Shown here one piece after another: positions 7,321 to 13,975 of a DNA stretch of 17,634 nucleotides. Source of the stretch: JAVKSM01 sp039583705 (lineage in GTDB: Bacteria > Actinomycetota > Actinomycetes > Mycobacteriales > Pseudonocardiaceae). The stretch lies in contig JAVKSM010000064.1 of assembly GCA_039583705.1 (NCBI GenBank), forward strand, positions 1 to 17,634, in the 5' to 3' direction. Each line of letters begins with the position of its first letter. The first letter of the stretch is position 1. The translations under genes and the position numbers were made by a program. Under the pieces are notes generated by a model. That model was not told where the DNA came from. It saw only the letters and a program-made list of their open reading frames with translations, and did not search any database.

Positions 7321-8676
7321 CTAGCGGCGCTTCTTGCCACGCCGGCCGGGACTGCGGGAGGAGATTATCCCTGGTACCTCACCGGAACGGCCGTCAGCAC
7401 CGCTCGGGCGCCCCGAGCCGTTCTGCCCCGGGCTGTTGCGTACCGGCCCGGTCACGGCGTCGGAGCCGCTCGTCCCGGACTTCCGGGAGGCACCGTTTCG
7501 ACGGGCGGCGCCACCGCCCGAGGCCATCCCGGTGCCTCCGCCGGCCGCTGCGGCACCGCCATCGGGAGAGCCTGCCTTGCCACGGTCCCCGTCGCCGGGC
7601 TTGCCCGCGACAGGCTTGCCCGCGACAGACTTCCCGCTGGGCTTCGCCGCGCCGGCTTTCCCCGCGCCGGGCTTTGCCGCCGAGGCCGGCCCCGTGCCGC
7701 CCTTCGGCGCGCCGTCCGCCTCGGCTGGCGCCGCCCTCGGGACGGCCGGCGCTGCGCTGTCCTCGGGCCGGGCTGGCTTCTGCCCCGGCTTCGGCTGCAC
7801 CGGCTTCTGGCCCGGCCGGGGCGCCAGCGACTGCCGTTGCTCGGCGACCGCGGTCTTCTTCACCCGCTCCTCCGACTCGATCTTCTTGTAGACCGCGTAC
7901 TGCTGACCGAGCGTCCAGACGTTGTTGCTCAGCCAGTACAGCAGGATGGCGATCGGGAACTCGATCACCAGTGGGCCGAGCAGGACGCCGAGCGGGAACA
8001 CGTACTGGGTGACCTTGTTCATGATCGCAGCCTGCGGGTTCGCCGCGGCCGCCGCAGACTGCCGCGCCACCGAATGCCGCGCCGTGATGTGCGTCGCGAC
8101 CGCAGCGACGATCATCAACGGGACCGAGACGAGGATGACGTCGAGCCGGTCGACGTGGGAGCCGAACTGGTCCAGCGCGGCCTGCGGCATCCGGATCGAC
8201 GCCGACAGCGGCGCACCGAACAGCCGGGCCTCGAGGAACGAGCGCACCTCGTCCGGGCTGAAGATGTAGTTCGGGATCTTGATGTTCTGCGCGAACGACA
8301 ACCCGGGCCGGTTGAACGAGCGGAGCACGTGGTACAGGCCGATGAACACCGGCACCTGGAGCACCAGCGGAAGGCAGCCGCCGAGCGGGTTGACCCCATG
8401 CTCCTGCTGAAGCTTCTGCATCTCCTGGGCGAGCTTCTGGCGGTCGCCCTTGTACTTCTCCTGCAGCTTCTTGATCTGCGGCTGGAACTCCTGCATCTTG
8501 CGCATCGAGCGCACCTGGCCGACGAATGGCTTGAACAGCACCGCCCGCAGGGTGAAGACCAGGAAGATCACGCCCAGCGCCCACGAGGCGCCGCTGCTCG
8601 CGCCGAACACCAGACCGAAGATCTTGTGCCAGAACCACAGGATCGCCGACACCGGGTAGTAGATGAAGTTCAGCAC
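7321..8676 (-). CDS. yidC: Membrane protein insertase YidC (Oxa1 family)
   Basis: Inserts membrane proteins alone or with SecYEG. The 451-residue product starts with the Oxa1/YidC-type N-terminus (L-N-F-I-Y-Y-P-V-S-A-I-L). It has hydrophobic segments near 28-48, 98-118, 178-198 and 222-255, the groove arginine Arg44 in F-T-L-R-A-V-L-F-K-P, and the charged coiled hairpin at about 57-95. From ~270 the protein is a long Lys/Pro/Gly/Ala-rich cytoplasmic tail with short repeats (P-G-Q-K-P twice, A-G-K-P several times) and a very basic end, K-K-R-R, suited to ribosome contact. GTG 8676 is preferred, with GAGGAG eight bases upstream. It overlaps the end of yidD by seven bases. The longer upstream frame is yidD in another reading frame. 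Confidence 0.95.
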   Translation of the reverse strand: MLNFIYYPVSAILWFWHKIFGLVFGASSGASWALGVIFLVFTLRAVLFKPFVGQVRSMRKMQEFQPQIKKLQEKYKGDRQKLAQEMQKLQQEHGVNPLGGCLPLVLQVPVFIGLYHVLRSFNRPGLSFAQNIKIPNYIFSPDEVRSFLEARLFGAPLSASIRMPQAALDQFGSHVDRLDVILVSVPLMIVAAVATHITARHSVARQSAAAAANPQAAIMNKVTQYVFPLGVLLGPLVIEFPIAILLYWLSNNVWTLGQQYAVYKKIESEERVKKTAVAEQRQSLAPRPGQKPVQPKPGQKPARPEDSAAPAVPRAAPAEADGAPKGGTGPASAAKPGAGKAGAAKPSGKSVAGKPVAGKPGDGDRGKAGSPDGGAAAAGGGTGMASGGGAARRNGASRKSGTSGSDAVTGPVRNSPGQNGSGRPSGADGRSGEVPGIISSRSPGRRGKKRR

Positions 8677-8990
8677 GGGAGCGACTCCTCTGATGGCGTC
8701 GTCGATCGAACGCCCCACCGGCCGGATCGCGCCGGTGGGACCGGGTCCATCCCTCCAGGGTGCCAGGGGCCGCAGCGCAGCACCCGCCAGATGGCCAGAG
8801 CGCCGCCCCGCACCAACCCGTGGACGCATAACGCCTCGACGGCATACTCACTGCAATTGGGCTGGAAGCGACAGCTCGGCGGCAGCAGCGGCGAGATGAG
8901 CCACTGGTAACCCCGGAGCACCAGCACCAGCGCAGCCAGCGCCCACCGCCGCAACGCGGCCGGGCCGGCGGTTCGCCGGTCGCCGGTCAC
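8670..8990 (-). CDS. yidD: Membrane protein insertion efficiency factor YidD
   Basis: Small membrane-associated protein that helps YidC-dependent insertion. The 106-residue product shows the family signature: Y-Q-W-L-I-S-P-L-L-P-P-S-C-R-F-x-P-x-C-S-x-Y-A, then H-G, R-C-x-P-W-H-P-G-G and D-P-V-P. An N-terminal amphipathic/hydrophobic stretch covers about 14-32. GTG 8990 overlaps the rnpA TGA in a GTGA tetranucleotide, and the 3' end overlaps yidC by seven bases, so translation of rnpA, yidD and yidC is probably coupled. Confidence 0.95.
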   Translation of the reverse strand: MTGDRRTAGPAALRRWALAALVLVLRGYQWLISPLLPPSCRFQPNCSEYAVEALCVHGLVRGGALAIWRVLRCGPWHPGGMDPVPPARSGRWGVRSTTPSEESLPC

Positions 8991-9349
8991 GCCGCTTCCA
9001 CCCGGAGCAGCCGCAACCGCCGCAACGCCGCGTCCAGGTCCGAACCCAGTTCGGCCGAGGTGGCGGTCGCGGCCGGCGACAGCGCCCGCACGACGAGCAG
9101 GCAGTCCAGCGGCAGGTACGCCAACCTCGCGGCCACCAGATGCCGCAACCGGCGCAGCACGCGGTGGCGAACCACCGCCCCACCGATTGCGCCGCTCACC
9201 ACGAACCCCACCTGCCGCCGCGGCGGGCCTGCCTCGGCATCCCCGATCACCGCGTGCACCACCACCGTACGGCGTCCGGTCCGTAACCCCTGGCGCACGA
9301 CCAGACCGAAGTCCCTGCGTCGGGTGAGCCGGGCGCAGGACGGCAGCAC
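8987..9349 (-). CDS. rnpA: Ribonuclease P protein component
   Basis: Protein subunit of RNase P, which matures the 5' ends of tRNAs. The 120-residue product begins L-P-S-C-A-R-L-T-R-R-R-D-F and has the G-F-V-V-S strand. The conserved basic helix reads A-V-V-R-H-R-V-L-R-R-L-R-H; the usual R-N-R core is R-H-R here. GTG 9349 is 14 bases after the rpmH stop. No strong Shine-Dalgarno sequence is visible, so reinitiation after rpmH is likely. The frame continues upstream through rpmH and beyond, but that is not coding for RnpA. Confidence 0.94.
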   Translation of the reverse strand: MLPSCARLTRRRDFGLVVRQGLRTGRRTVVVHAVIGDAEAGPPRRQVGFVVSGAIGGAVVRHRVLRRLRHLVAARLAYLPLDCLLVVRALSPAATATSAELGSDLDAALRRLRLLRVEAA

Positions 9350-9363
9350 GGCGCCGCCGCCCG

Positions 9364-9507
9364 TCAGGCCGACAGCTGCGAGCGACCCTTGCGACGACGG
9401 GCAGCGAGGATCGCCCGTCCGGCCCGGGTACGCATACGCAGCCGAAAGCCGTGGGTCCTGGCGCGGCGGCGGTTGTTCGGCTGGAAGGTGCGCTTGCCCT
9501 TGCTCAC
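9364..9507 (-). CDS. rpmH: 50S ribosomal protein L34
   Basis: The 47-residue, very basic protein has the near-invariant L34 core K-R-T-F-Q-P-N-N-R-R-R-A-R-T-H-G-F-R followed by the R-M-R-T-R-A-G-R motif. GTG 9507 has GGGAGA about seven bases upstream. It is the first gene of the leftward rpmH-rnpA-yidD-yidC-khpB-rsmG-parA-parB run and is divergent from dnaA. The S-K-G N-terminal start is slightly longer than the common M-x-K-R-T form. Confidence 0.98.
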   Translation of the reverse strand: MSKGKRTFQPNNRRRARTHGFRLRMRTRAGRAILAARRRKGRSQLSA

Positions 9508-9549
9508 GGTCGAGTCTCCCCATCGACGGCCACCCCTGCGGGTGCGTCC

Positions 9550-9558
9550 TGTAGACAA
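9550..9558 (-). promoter_or_regulatory. DnaA-box-like site in the rpmH leader
   Basis: TGTAGACAA reads TTGTCTACA on the minus strand, one mismatch from the actinobacterial DnaA box TTGTCCACA. It is 43 bases upstream of the rpmH start, where DnaA could modulate the operon. Confidence 0.45.
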
Positions 9559-9701
9559 CGTGCTGACAGCGGTGTCGGTTCCCCCCAGGCCAGCGTTCCG
9601 GGGCGGATGCGACGGCTGGTGGTCCCGCCCACACGGCCCGGTGGTGCGCACCTTCGCGAGGGCGCACGCCGCCGCCCTGCCGAACGAACAGAAACACCAC
9701 G

Positions 9702-9707
9702 AGGGTA
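9702..9707 (-). promoter_or_regulatory. Candidate -10 element of the rpmH operon
   Basis: The minus strand reads TACCCT here, a TANNNT box, about 195 bases before rpmH. No convincing -35 element is present. The 10-bp tandem repeat at 9733-9752 lies just upstream. The assignment is weak. Confidence 0.25.
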
Positions 9708-9732
9708 CCGCAACGGCCGCGACGCCGACGGC

Positions 9733-9752
9733 GCGAGACCGGGCGAGACCGG
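9733..9752. repeat. 10-bp perfect tandem duplication
   Basis: GCGAGACCGG is repeated back to back at 9733-9742 and 9743-9752, one helical turn apart, in the rpmH/dnaA regulatory region. It may be a pair of protein half-sites or chance in GC-rich DNA. Confidence 0.7.
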
Positions 9753-9817
9753 CGGGGCCGGTCGGCGCCGGGTCCGACACGCCGGGCGCGGGGCCGGTAC
9801 TTGCATCCGGACAGAAC

Positions 9818-9847
9818 TTGTGGCACTGCTCGCTCGTTGGTTAGCGT
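9818..9847 (+). promoter_or_regulatory. dnaA: Candidate dnaA promoter
   Basis: TTGTGG at 9818-9823 and TAGCGT at 9842-9847 are separated by 18 bases. TAGNNT is a common actinobacterial -10 form. Transcription would start near 9854, giving a leader of roughly 190 bases before dnaA GTG 10042, including the TGCACAG pair. Confidence 0.45.
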
Positions 9848-10041
9848 GCCCCCTTCGCGGTACGGGTCGGGGTCGTGGGAACCGCCGAACCACGTCGCAG
9901 GGCAGCCGCCCCGGTGGGGCATCACGCGGCTGTGTGTCATGCCGTCGTGCACAGTCATGCACAGCTCTGCGGACGCCTGGCCCGTCCAATGCCGACCGCG
10001 TCGGGGGAGCACGTCGGGAGAGAGGGGAGGCGAGTCCAGGA

Positions 10042-11589
10042 GTGACGGACCAGCCGATCGATCTCGACACCACGTGGCACCGGGTTGTCGCCGAGCTGAC
10101 CGAGCCGGGAGCCGCGCGGGGAAGCCTGTCCCCGCAGCAACGGGCCTGGGTCCGCTTGACCCGACCGCTCGGGCTGCTGGACGGCACGGCGTTGCTCGCC
10201 GCACCGAGCGACTTCGCCAAGGAGGCCATCGAGCGCGTGCTGCGCGAACCGATCAGCGACGCGCTGTCCCGTCACCTCGGCCGCCCGATCGCACTGGCCG
10301 TCCGGGTCGACGCGGTGCCACCCACGGCGGTCGTCCCGCCGGTCCCCGACACCGCCGCGGCGCGCGCCGACGCGATCTCCGCCGAGGCCGGCTTCGCGAG
10401 CTCCAACCCGGAGACCAACGCCGACGACGAGGTCGACGAGGAACGGGAGGCCCTGGCCACCGTCCACGAGATCTGGCCTTCCTACCCCGCCGCCAACGGA
10501 CCGGGCAGCTCCGCCCCACCGGGTTCCGGCAGGCACGGTGCCGCCGCCCGCTCCCAGACCCGGCTCAACGAGAAGTACACCTTCGACACGTTCGTCATCG
10601 GGGCGTCCAACCGGTTCAGCCACGCCGCGGCGGTCGCCGTCGCCGAGGCGCCCGCCCGGGCCTACAACCCGCTGTTCATCTGGGGTGACTCAGGTCTGGG
10701 CAAGACGCACCTGCTGCATGCGGTCGGGCACTACGTGCAGCGGCTGTTCGTCGGGATCCGGGTGCGCTACGTCTCCACCGAGGAGTTCACCAACGACTTC
10801 ATCAACAGCCTGCGGGACGACCGGAAAGTGGCCTTCCAGCGCCGCTACCGCGACGTCGACGTGCTGCTGGTCGACGACATCCAGTTCCTCGAGGGCAAGG
10901 AAGGGACCCAGGAGGAGTTCTTCCACACCTTCAACACGCTGCACAACGCGAACAAGCAGATCGTCGTCTCCTCGGACCGCCCACCGAAACGCCTCGAGAC
11001 GCTGGAGGACCGGCTGCGCACCCGCTTCGAGTGGGGGTTGATCACCGATATCCAGCCGCCCGAGCTGGAGACGCGGATCGCGATCCTGCGCAAGAAGGCC
11101 GCGGGGGACCGGATCGCCGCACCGGCCGACGTGCTGGAGTTCATCGCTGCCCGCATCGAGCGCAACATCCGCGAGCTGGAGGGCGCGCTGATCCGGGTGA
11201 CGGCGTTCGCCTCGCTCAACCGGCAGCCGGTCGACCTCCCCTTGGCCGAGATCGTGCTGCGCGACCTCATCCCCGACGCCCACCCCGAGGAGATCACGGC
11301 GCCGACGATCATGGCGGTGACCGCGGAGTTCTACAGCGTCTCGCTGGACGAGCTGTGCGGGCCCGGGAAGACCAAGGCGCTGGCGCAGTCCCGGCAGATC
11401 GCGATGTACCTGTGCCGTGAGCTCACCGACCTCTCGCTGCCGCGGATCGGCCAGCTCTTCGGCAACCGGGACCACACGACGGTCATGCACGCCGACAAGA
11501 AGATCCGCAAGGAGATGGCCGAGCGGCGCCAGACCTACGAGCAGGTGCAGGAGCTCACCGCCCGCATCAAGCTGCGCTCGCGGATCTGA
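10042..11589 (+). CDS. dnaA: Chromosomal replication initiator protein DnaA
   Basis: AAA+ ATPase that binds DnaA boxes and melts oriC. The 515-residue product has domain I (about 1-95), a variable acidic/Gly-rich domain II linker (about 100-175), Walker A G-D-S-G-L-G-K-T at 215-222, Walker B L-L-V-D-D-I-Q-F-L at 275-283, and the C-terminal DNA-binding domain with the DnaA signature G-N-R-D-H-T-T-V-M-H-A-D-K-K-I at 474-488. GTG 10042 is preceded by GGGGAGG (11 bases) and a closer AGGA. The leftward rpmH operon diverges from it. Unusually, the next gene is not dnaN: its last 55 bases are overlapped, on the other strand, by a small membrane-protein gene. It is of normal length and appears intact. 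Confidence 0.98.
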   Translation: MTDQPIDLDTTWHRVVAELTEPGAARGSLSPQQRAWVRLTRPLGLLDGTALLAAPSDFAKEAIERVLREPISDALSRHLGRPIALAVRVDAVPPTAVVPPVPDTAAARADAISAEAGFASSNPETNADDEVDEEREALATVHEIWPSYPAANGPGSSAPPGSGRHGAAARSQTRLNEKYTFDTFVIGASNRFSHAAAVAVAEAPARAYNPLFIWGDSGLGKTHLLHAVGHYVQRLFVGIRVRYVSTEEFTNDFINSLRDDRKVAFQRRYRDVDVLLVDDIQFLEGKEGTQEEFFHTFNTLHNANKQIVVSSDRPPKRLETLEDRLRTRFEWGLITDIQPPELETRIAILRKKAAGDRIAAPADVLEFIAARIERNIRELEGALIRVTAFASLNRQPVDLPLAEIVLRDLIPDAHPEEITAPTIMAVTAEFYSVSLDELCGPGKTKALAQSRQIAMYLCRELTDLSLPRIGQLFGNRDHTTVMHADKKIRKEMAERRQTYEQVQELTARIKLRSRI

Positions 11590-11822
11590 CCCGGGTCGGG
11601 GACATCGGTGATGACGTCCGAAGCCGCGCCGGTGCTCCGAGGATCATCCGCAGCCGGCCCGGACGGTCCGTGCGAGGGGCCCAGCCAGCCGCCGACAGCG
11701 GCGTCGAACCGCACGAACAGTTCCCGCCAGGGGACCAACAGCACGGCGGCGGCGAGCGCCACCCCGACGACAGCGACGAGCAGCCAGCGGAAGACCCGGT
11801 AGTGGATCGGCGTTCCGGTCAT
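11535..11822 (-). CDS. Small single-pass membrane protein linked to the GTPase-like gene
   Basis: I do not recognise this 95-residue protein. After a short N-terminus (M-T-G-T-P-I-H-Y-R), residues 12-30 form a strong hydrophobic membrane segment, followed by P-W-R-E-L and a Gly/Pro/Asp-rich soluble tail ending in S-C-T-C-S. ATG 11822 overlaps the stop of the upstream GTPase-like gene in an ATGA tetranucleotide, a sign of a coupled two-gene unit. No strong Shine-Dalgarno sequence is needed if coupled. The stop at 11535-11537 lies inside the 3' end of convergent dnaA, giving a 55-bp antisense overlap. It is probably a membrane partner of the GTPase-like protein. The coding call rests on the overlap, the membrane segment and the lack of another gene here. 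Confidence 0.6.
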   Translation of the reverse strand: MTGTPIHYRVFRWLLVAVVGVALAAAVLLVPWRELFVRFDAAVGGWLGPSHGPSGPAADDPRSTGAASDVITDVPDPGQIRERSLMRAVSSCTCS

Positions 11823-13465
11823 GACGCCCTGCTGAGCGGTTGCGGCCACGCGATCGGCAGGCCGGCCCGACCGGCGAGCCAAAGCAGCGGCCCGGCCGCG
11901 CTCAGCGGGTCGTCGGCCCGCCAGCCGGTCCGGGAGGACACCAGGAAGTAACGGACGTCAGCGAAGTCGCGCTCGGCGGCCGACGTGAGGTTCTCCAAGC
12001 TCTGGCCGACCAACCAGGCCCGCACCACGTCGGAGTCGGTCGTCAGTCCGACCGCGGGTGGCAGGTCGAGCAGCAGATCAGCCTTGACCACCGTGACCGC
12101 GAGCGAACGCAACCGGGCCCCGTGGTCCCGTAACCGCTGCGCGGTGAGGCGGTAGGCCGTCTCCGGATCCTCCGTGGCCGGGCGGGCGGCGGCGAGCCTG
12201 GCCGCGCCGGACCTGGCGAGCTCGTCCGCCAACCGGGGGATGGAGAACGGGTCGAGCGCGAACACCAGACCCTGCGCCTGGTCGAGGAAGCGCAAACAGG
12301 AGTGACGCTCCCGGTCCGCGAAGAGCTCCCCGGCCGCGTCGTAGACGTGCACCAGTCCCCGACGCCTCCCACCGGACACCCGCACCGTGATCGTCACCGG
12401 CGGCTCGCCAGCCGCCGTTTTCGTGGTGTCCGCGTTCGAGATCACGACCTGCGCCCCGCTGGCGAGCTCCCGCCGGCTGTCCTCGTCGGTCGGGCTGAAC
12501 TCGCCCCCGGCCGCGGTGACCTCTTGACGCAGTGCCTCCAACCCGGCGAAGACCAACCTGGTCTTGCCGGCCGACGCCGGCCCGAAGACCGGCAACCGGA
12601 CCTCGGTGAGGACCGCGGCGCCGGGTCGCAGCGGCTTGTCGCACCTCGGACACCGACCCGCCAGGGTGCCCGCGGCGCGGAGCACGGTGGTCGGCAACAG
12701 GCGCCCGCAGCCACAGCGACGGGACAGCGCGCCCAGCCGACCGGGCCGGATGTCCCGATGGACCTCACCACACGGGCAGTCGTAGCCGGGGAGGGAGGTG
12801 ACGTGGTAGCAGTGCGGGCAGCTCCCGCTCGCCTTCCGGGCCTTGCGCACCAGGATGTCGAGACCGCGCGCCGCGCCGACGACAGCGAACCACACCAGCC
12901 AGGTCGCCACCAGGACGACCGCGGCGAGGCCCAAGAGCCCCGCGCCGGCCACCAGCACCCCGGCCGAGTAGGCCAGGAGCCCCCCGTAGAGCAGGACCAG
13001 CACCGGCCACCACGCCAGCGGGCACGGAAGATCCTCCCGGACGCACCGGTGCGCCGGTGTCCACACCTCCGCCTGGAGGTGGCAGATGTTCCGGGCAGCG
13101 GTCCTCAGATCCTCCCATGCCTGGGCGACGAGGTAGTTCGGCCAGGCGTGGTCCGGGCGGACCGCCAGGCGCGTCGACGGGGCCGGCGCCGCGTCGTTGC
13201 GGTCCTCGTTGCCGTCGCCCTTGTCCGGACCCGGATCCGGACCGATGGTGCGGGGAGCGCGCCACCCGGCGCCGGCCAGGGTCACCACCAGGGCGACGAC
13301 GACGGTGAGGACCCCGGCTACGGCGCCGGCCGCGACCACCCAGGCGAGCCCGAACCCGACCAGGTACCTGACCGCCAGGAAACATCCAGTCAGGTAGAGC
13401 ATGATCGCGACGACCACCGCTGTCGAGGCGAGCGACGCCGGCGCAGCAGTCCCTGCCGTCCTCAT
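11819..13465 (-). CDS. Membrane-anchored zinc-ribbon P-loop GTPase-like protein between dnaA and dnaN
   Basis: The 548-residue protein has two hydrophobic segments at about 17-36 and 42-66, a soluble loop, and two more at about 153-172 and 175-198. Two zinc-ribbon-like modules follow: Cys216/219 with Cys230/232, and Cys251/253 with Cys272/275. The C-terminal half carries a P-loop, G-P-A-S-A-G-K-T at 295-302, a DxxG-type switch (V-Y-D-A-A-G at 374-379), a variant G4 motif V-V-K-A-D at 459-463 in place of N-K-x-D, and a G5-like S-S-R-T-G at 510-514. By memory this resembles TRAFAC-class double-GTPase (DO-GTPase2-like) domains; an HMM search would settle it. ATG 13465 has GAGGG eight bases upstream; GTG 13537 would add 24 residues. 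It is on the opposite strand to dnaA and dnaN. Its function is unknown. Confidence 0.8.
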   Translation of the reverse strand: MRTAGTAAPASLASTAVVVAIMLYLTGCFLAVRYLVGFGLAWVVAAGAVAGVLTVVVALVVTLAGAGWRAPRTIGPDPGPDKGDGNEDRNDAAPAPSTRLAVRPDHAWPNYLVAQAWEDLRTAARNICHLQAEVWTPAHRCVREDLPCPLAWWPVLVLLYGGLLAYSAGVLVAGAGLLGLAAVVLVATWLVWFAVVGAARGLDILVRKARKASGSCPHCYHVTSLPGYDCPCGEVHRDIRPGRLGALSRRCGCGRLLPTTVLRAAGTLAGRCPRCDKPLRPGAAVLTEVRLPVFGPASAGKTRLVFAGLEALRQEVTAAGGEFSPTDEDSRRELASGAQVVISNADTTKTAAGEPPVTITVRVSGGRRRGLVHVYDAAGELFADRERHSCLRFLDQAQGLVFALDPFSIPRLADELARSGAARLAAARPATEDPETAYRLTAQRLRDHGARLRSLAVTVVKADLLLDLPPAVGLTTDSDVVRAWLVGQSLENLTSAAERDFADVRYFLVSSRTGWRADDPLSAAGPLLWLAGRAGLPIAWPQPLSRAS

Positions 13466-13582
13466 CCGTGCCGCCCTCGTCGCGGCGTGCGCTCGCCCAC
13501 GCGAGCCGAAGCTGGTCACGGCCGGGCATCGTGCCACGCATCACCGCCATAACCCTTGACTCGAGGATCACCCACCCACAAC

Positions 13583-13603
13583 TGCGGACAACCCTGTGGA
13601 CAG
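13583..13603 (-). promoter_or_regulatory. Pair of DnaA-box-like sites in the oriC candidate
   Basis: TGCGGACAA (13583-13591) and TGTGGACAG (13595-13603) each differ by one base from TGTGGACAA and point the same way, with starts 12 bp apart. The 15 bases at 13586-13600 recur exactly at the start of the dciA-like gene. Confidence 0.65.
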
Positions 13604-13707
13604 GTGACGTCCGCCCGGTGGACCTGGCGGGGACACGCCCGTCACGCCACCCTTCGTCCACCGCCGGGACCACCCGCTCCCCATCCCGCACGGACCAGCC
13701 GGCCCGG

Positions 13708-13716
13708 TCGTCCACA
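13708..13716 (+). promoter_or_regulatory. DnaA-box-like site in the oriC candidate
   Basis: TCGTCCACA differs from TTGTCCACA only at position 2 and is oriented opposite to the other sites in the region. Confidence 0.5.
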
Positions 13717-13824
13717 CCGGACGCGCCGTCGCCACCAGCCATTCGCCCGCCGGTCCCCACCACCCACAACCGTTATTACTGCTGCTGTCGTCTTGTCTCC
13801 TGAGAGAGAAGAAAAAAGCCGCCG

Positions 13825-13833
13825 TGGGGACAA
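13825..13833 (-). promoter_or_regulatory. DnaA-box-like site next to the AT-richer tract
   Basis: TGGGGACAA differs by one base from TGTGGACAA and is identical to a site at 17423-17431. It lies seven bases from the end of the purine-rich low-GC tract. Confidence 0.5.
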
Positions 13834-13878
13834 CCTCGGACGAACCGGCCCGGGTGAGGAGTGGCCGGCCGCAGGCTC

Positions 13879-13884
13879 TACCGT
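13879..13884 (+). promoter_or_regulatory. dnaN: Candidate -10 element of dnaN
   Basis: TACCGT fits TANNNT and lies 92 bases before dnaN ATG. A matching -35 element is not clear, so this is tentative. Confidence 0.3.
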
Positions 13885-13975
13885 GGAACCCCGCGCCGTA
13901 CCCGACGCGCGGTAGCCGACCCGGCGGCGGCCCCACCCCGGGGTAGCCCAACTTGGCGGGCGAAAGGATCCTCCG

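Larger units (their letters stand above)
9508..10041. promoter_or_regulatory. Divergent rpmH/dnaA intergenic regulatory region
   Basis: These 534 bases contain no gene that I can support. They hold a DnaA-box-like site (9550-9558), a perfect 10-bp tandem duplication (9733-9752), candidate promoters in both directions, and two TGCACAG copies exactly 10 bp apart (9948-9954 and 9958-9964) ahead of dnaA. The long leaders on both sides suggest regulation of dnaA and of the ribosomal/segregation operon. Confidence 0.7.
13466..13975. other. Candidate oriC (replication origin) between the GTPase-like gene and dnaN
   Basis: This non-coding stretch lies directly upstream of dnaN, the usual oriC side in actinobacteria. 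It has four sites one mismatch from TTGTCCACA: 13583-13591 and 13595-13603 (same orientation, 12 bp apart), 13708-13716 (opposite) and 13825-13833. Between the last two, 13769-13818 is about 46% GC by hand count, far below its surroundings, and ends in a 17-base purine run, a plausible unwinding element. A 9-mer, ACCCACAAC, occurs at 13574-13582 and 13762-13770. No box is perfect, so the assignment rests on clustering and location. If GTG 13537 is the real GTPase start, the region begins at 13538. Confidence 0.65.

Noticed and set aside
6637..8910. 757-codon open frame on the plus strand
   Set aside because: It is antisense to khpB, yidC and yidD, which have clear family motifs. Its sequence is repetitive Arg/Leu/Asp-rich, typical of high-GC shadow frames, and its start is in parS.
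13057..13065. DnaA-box-like GTGTCCACA inside the GTPase-like gene
   Set aside because: It is a single one-mismatch site in coding DNA, away from the clusters, and is expected by chance in a window of this size.
12302..13552. 416-codon plus-strand open frame opposite the GTPase-like gene
   Set aside because: It shows no recognisable motif and is Arg/Gly/Pro/Gln-rich, while the minus strand carries ordered membrane segments, Cys pairs and a P-loop.
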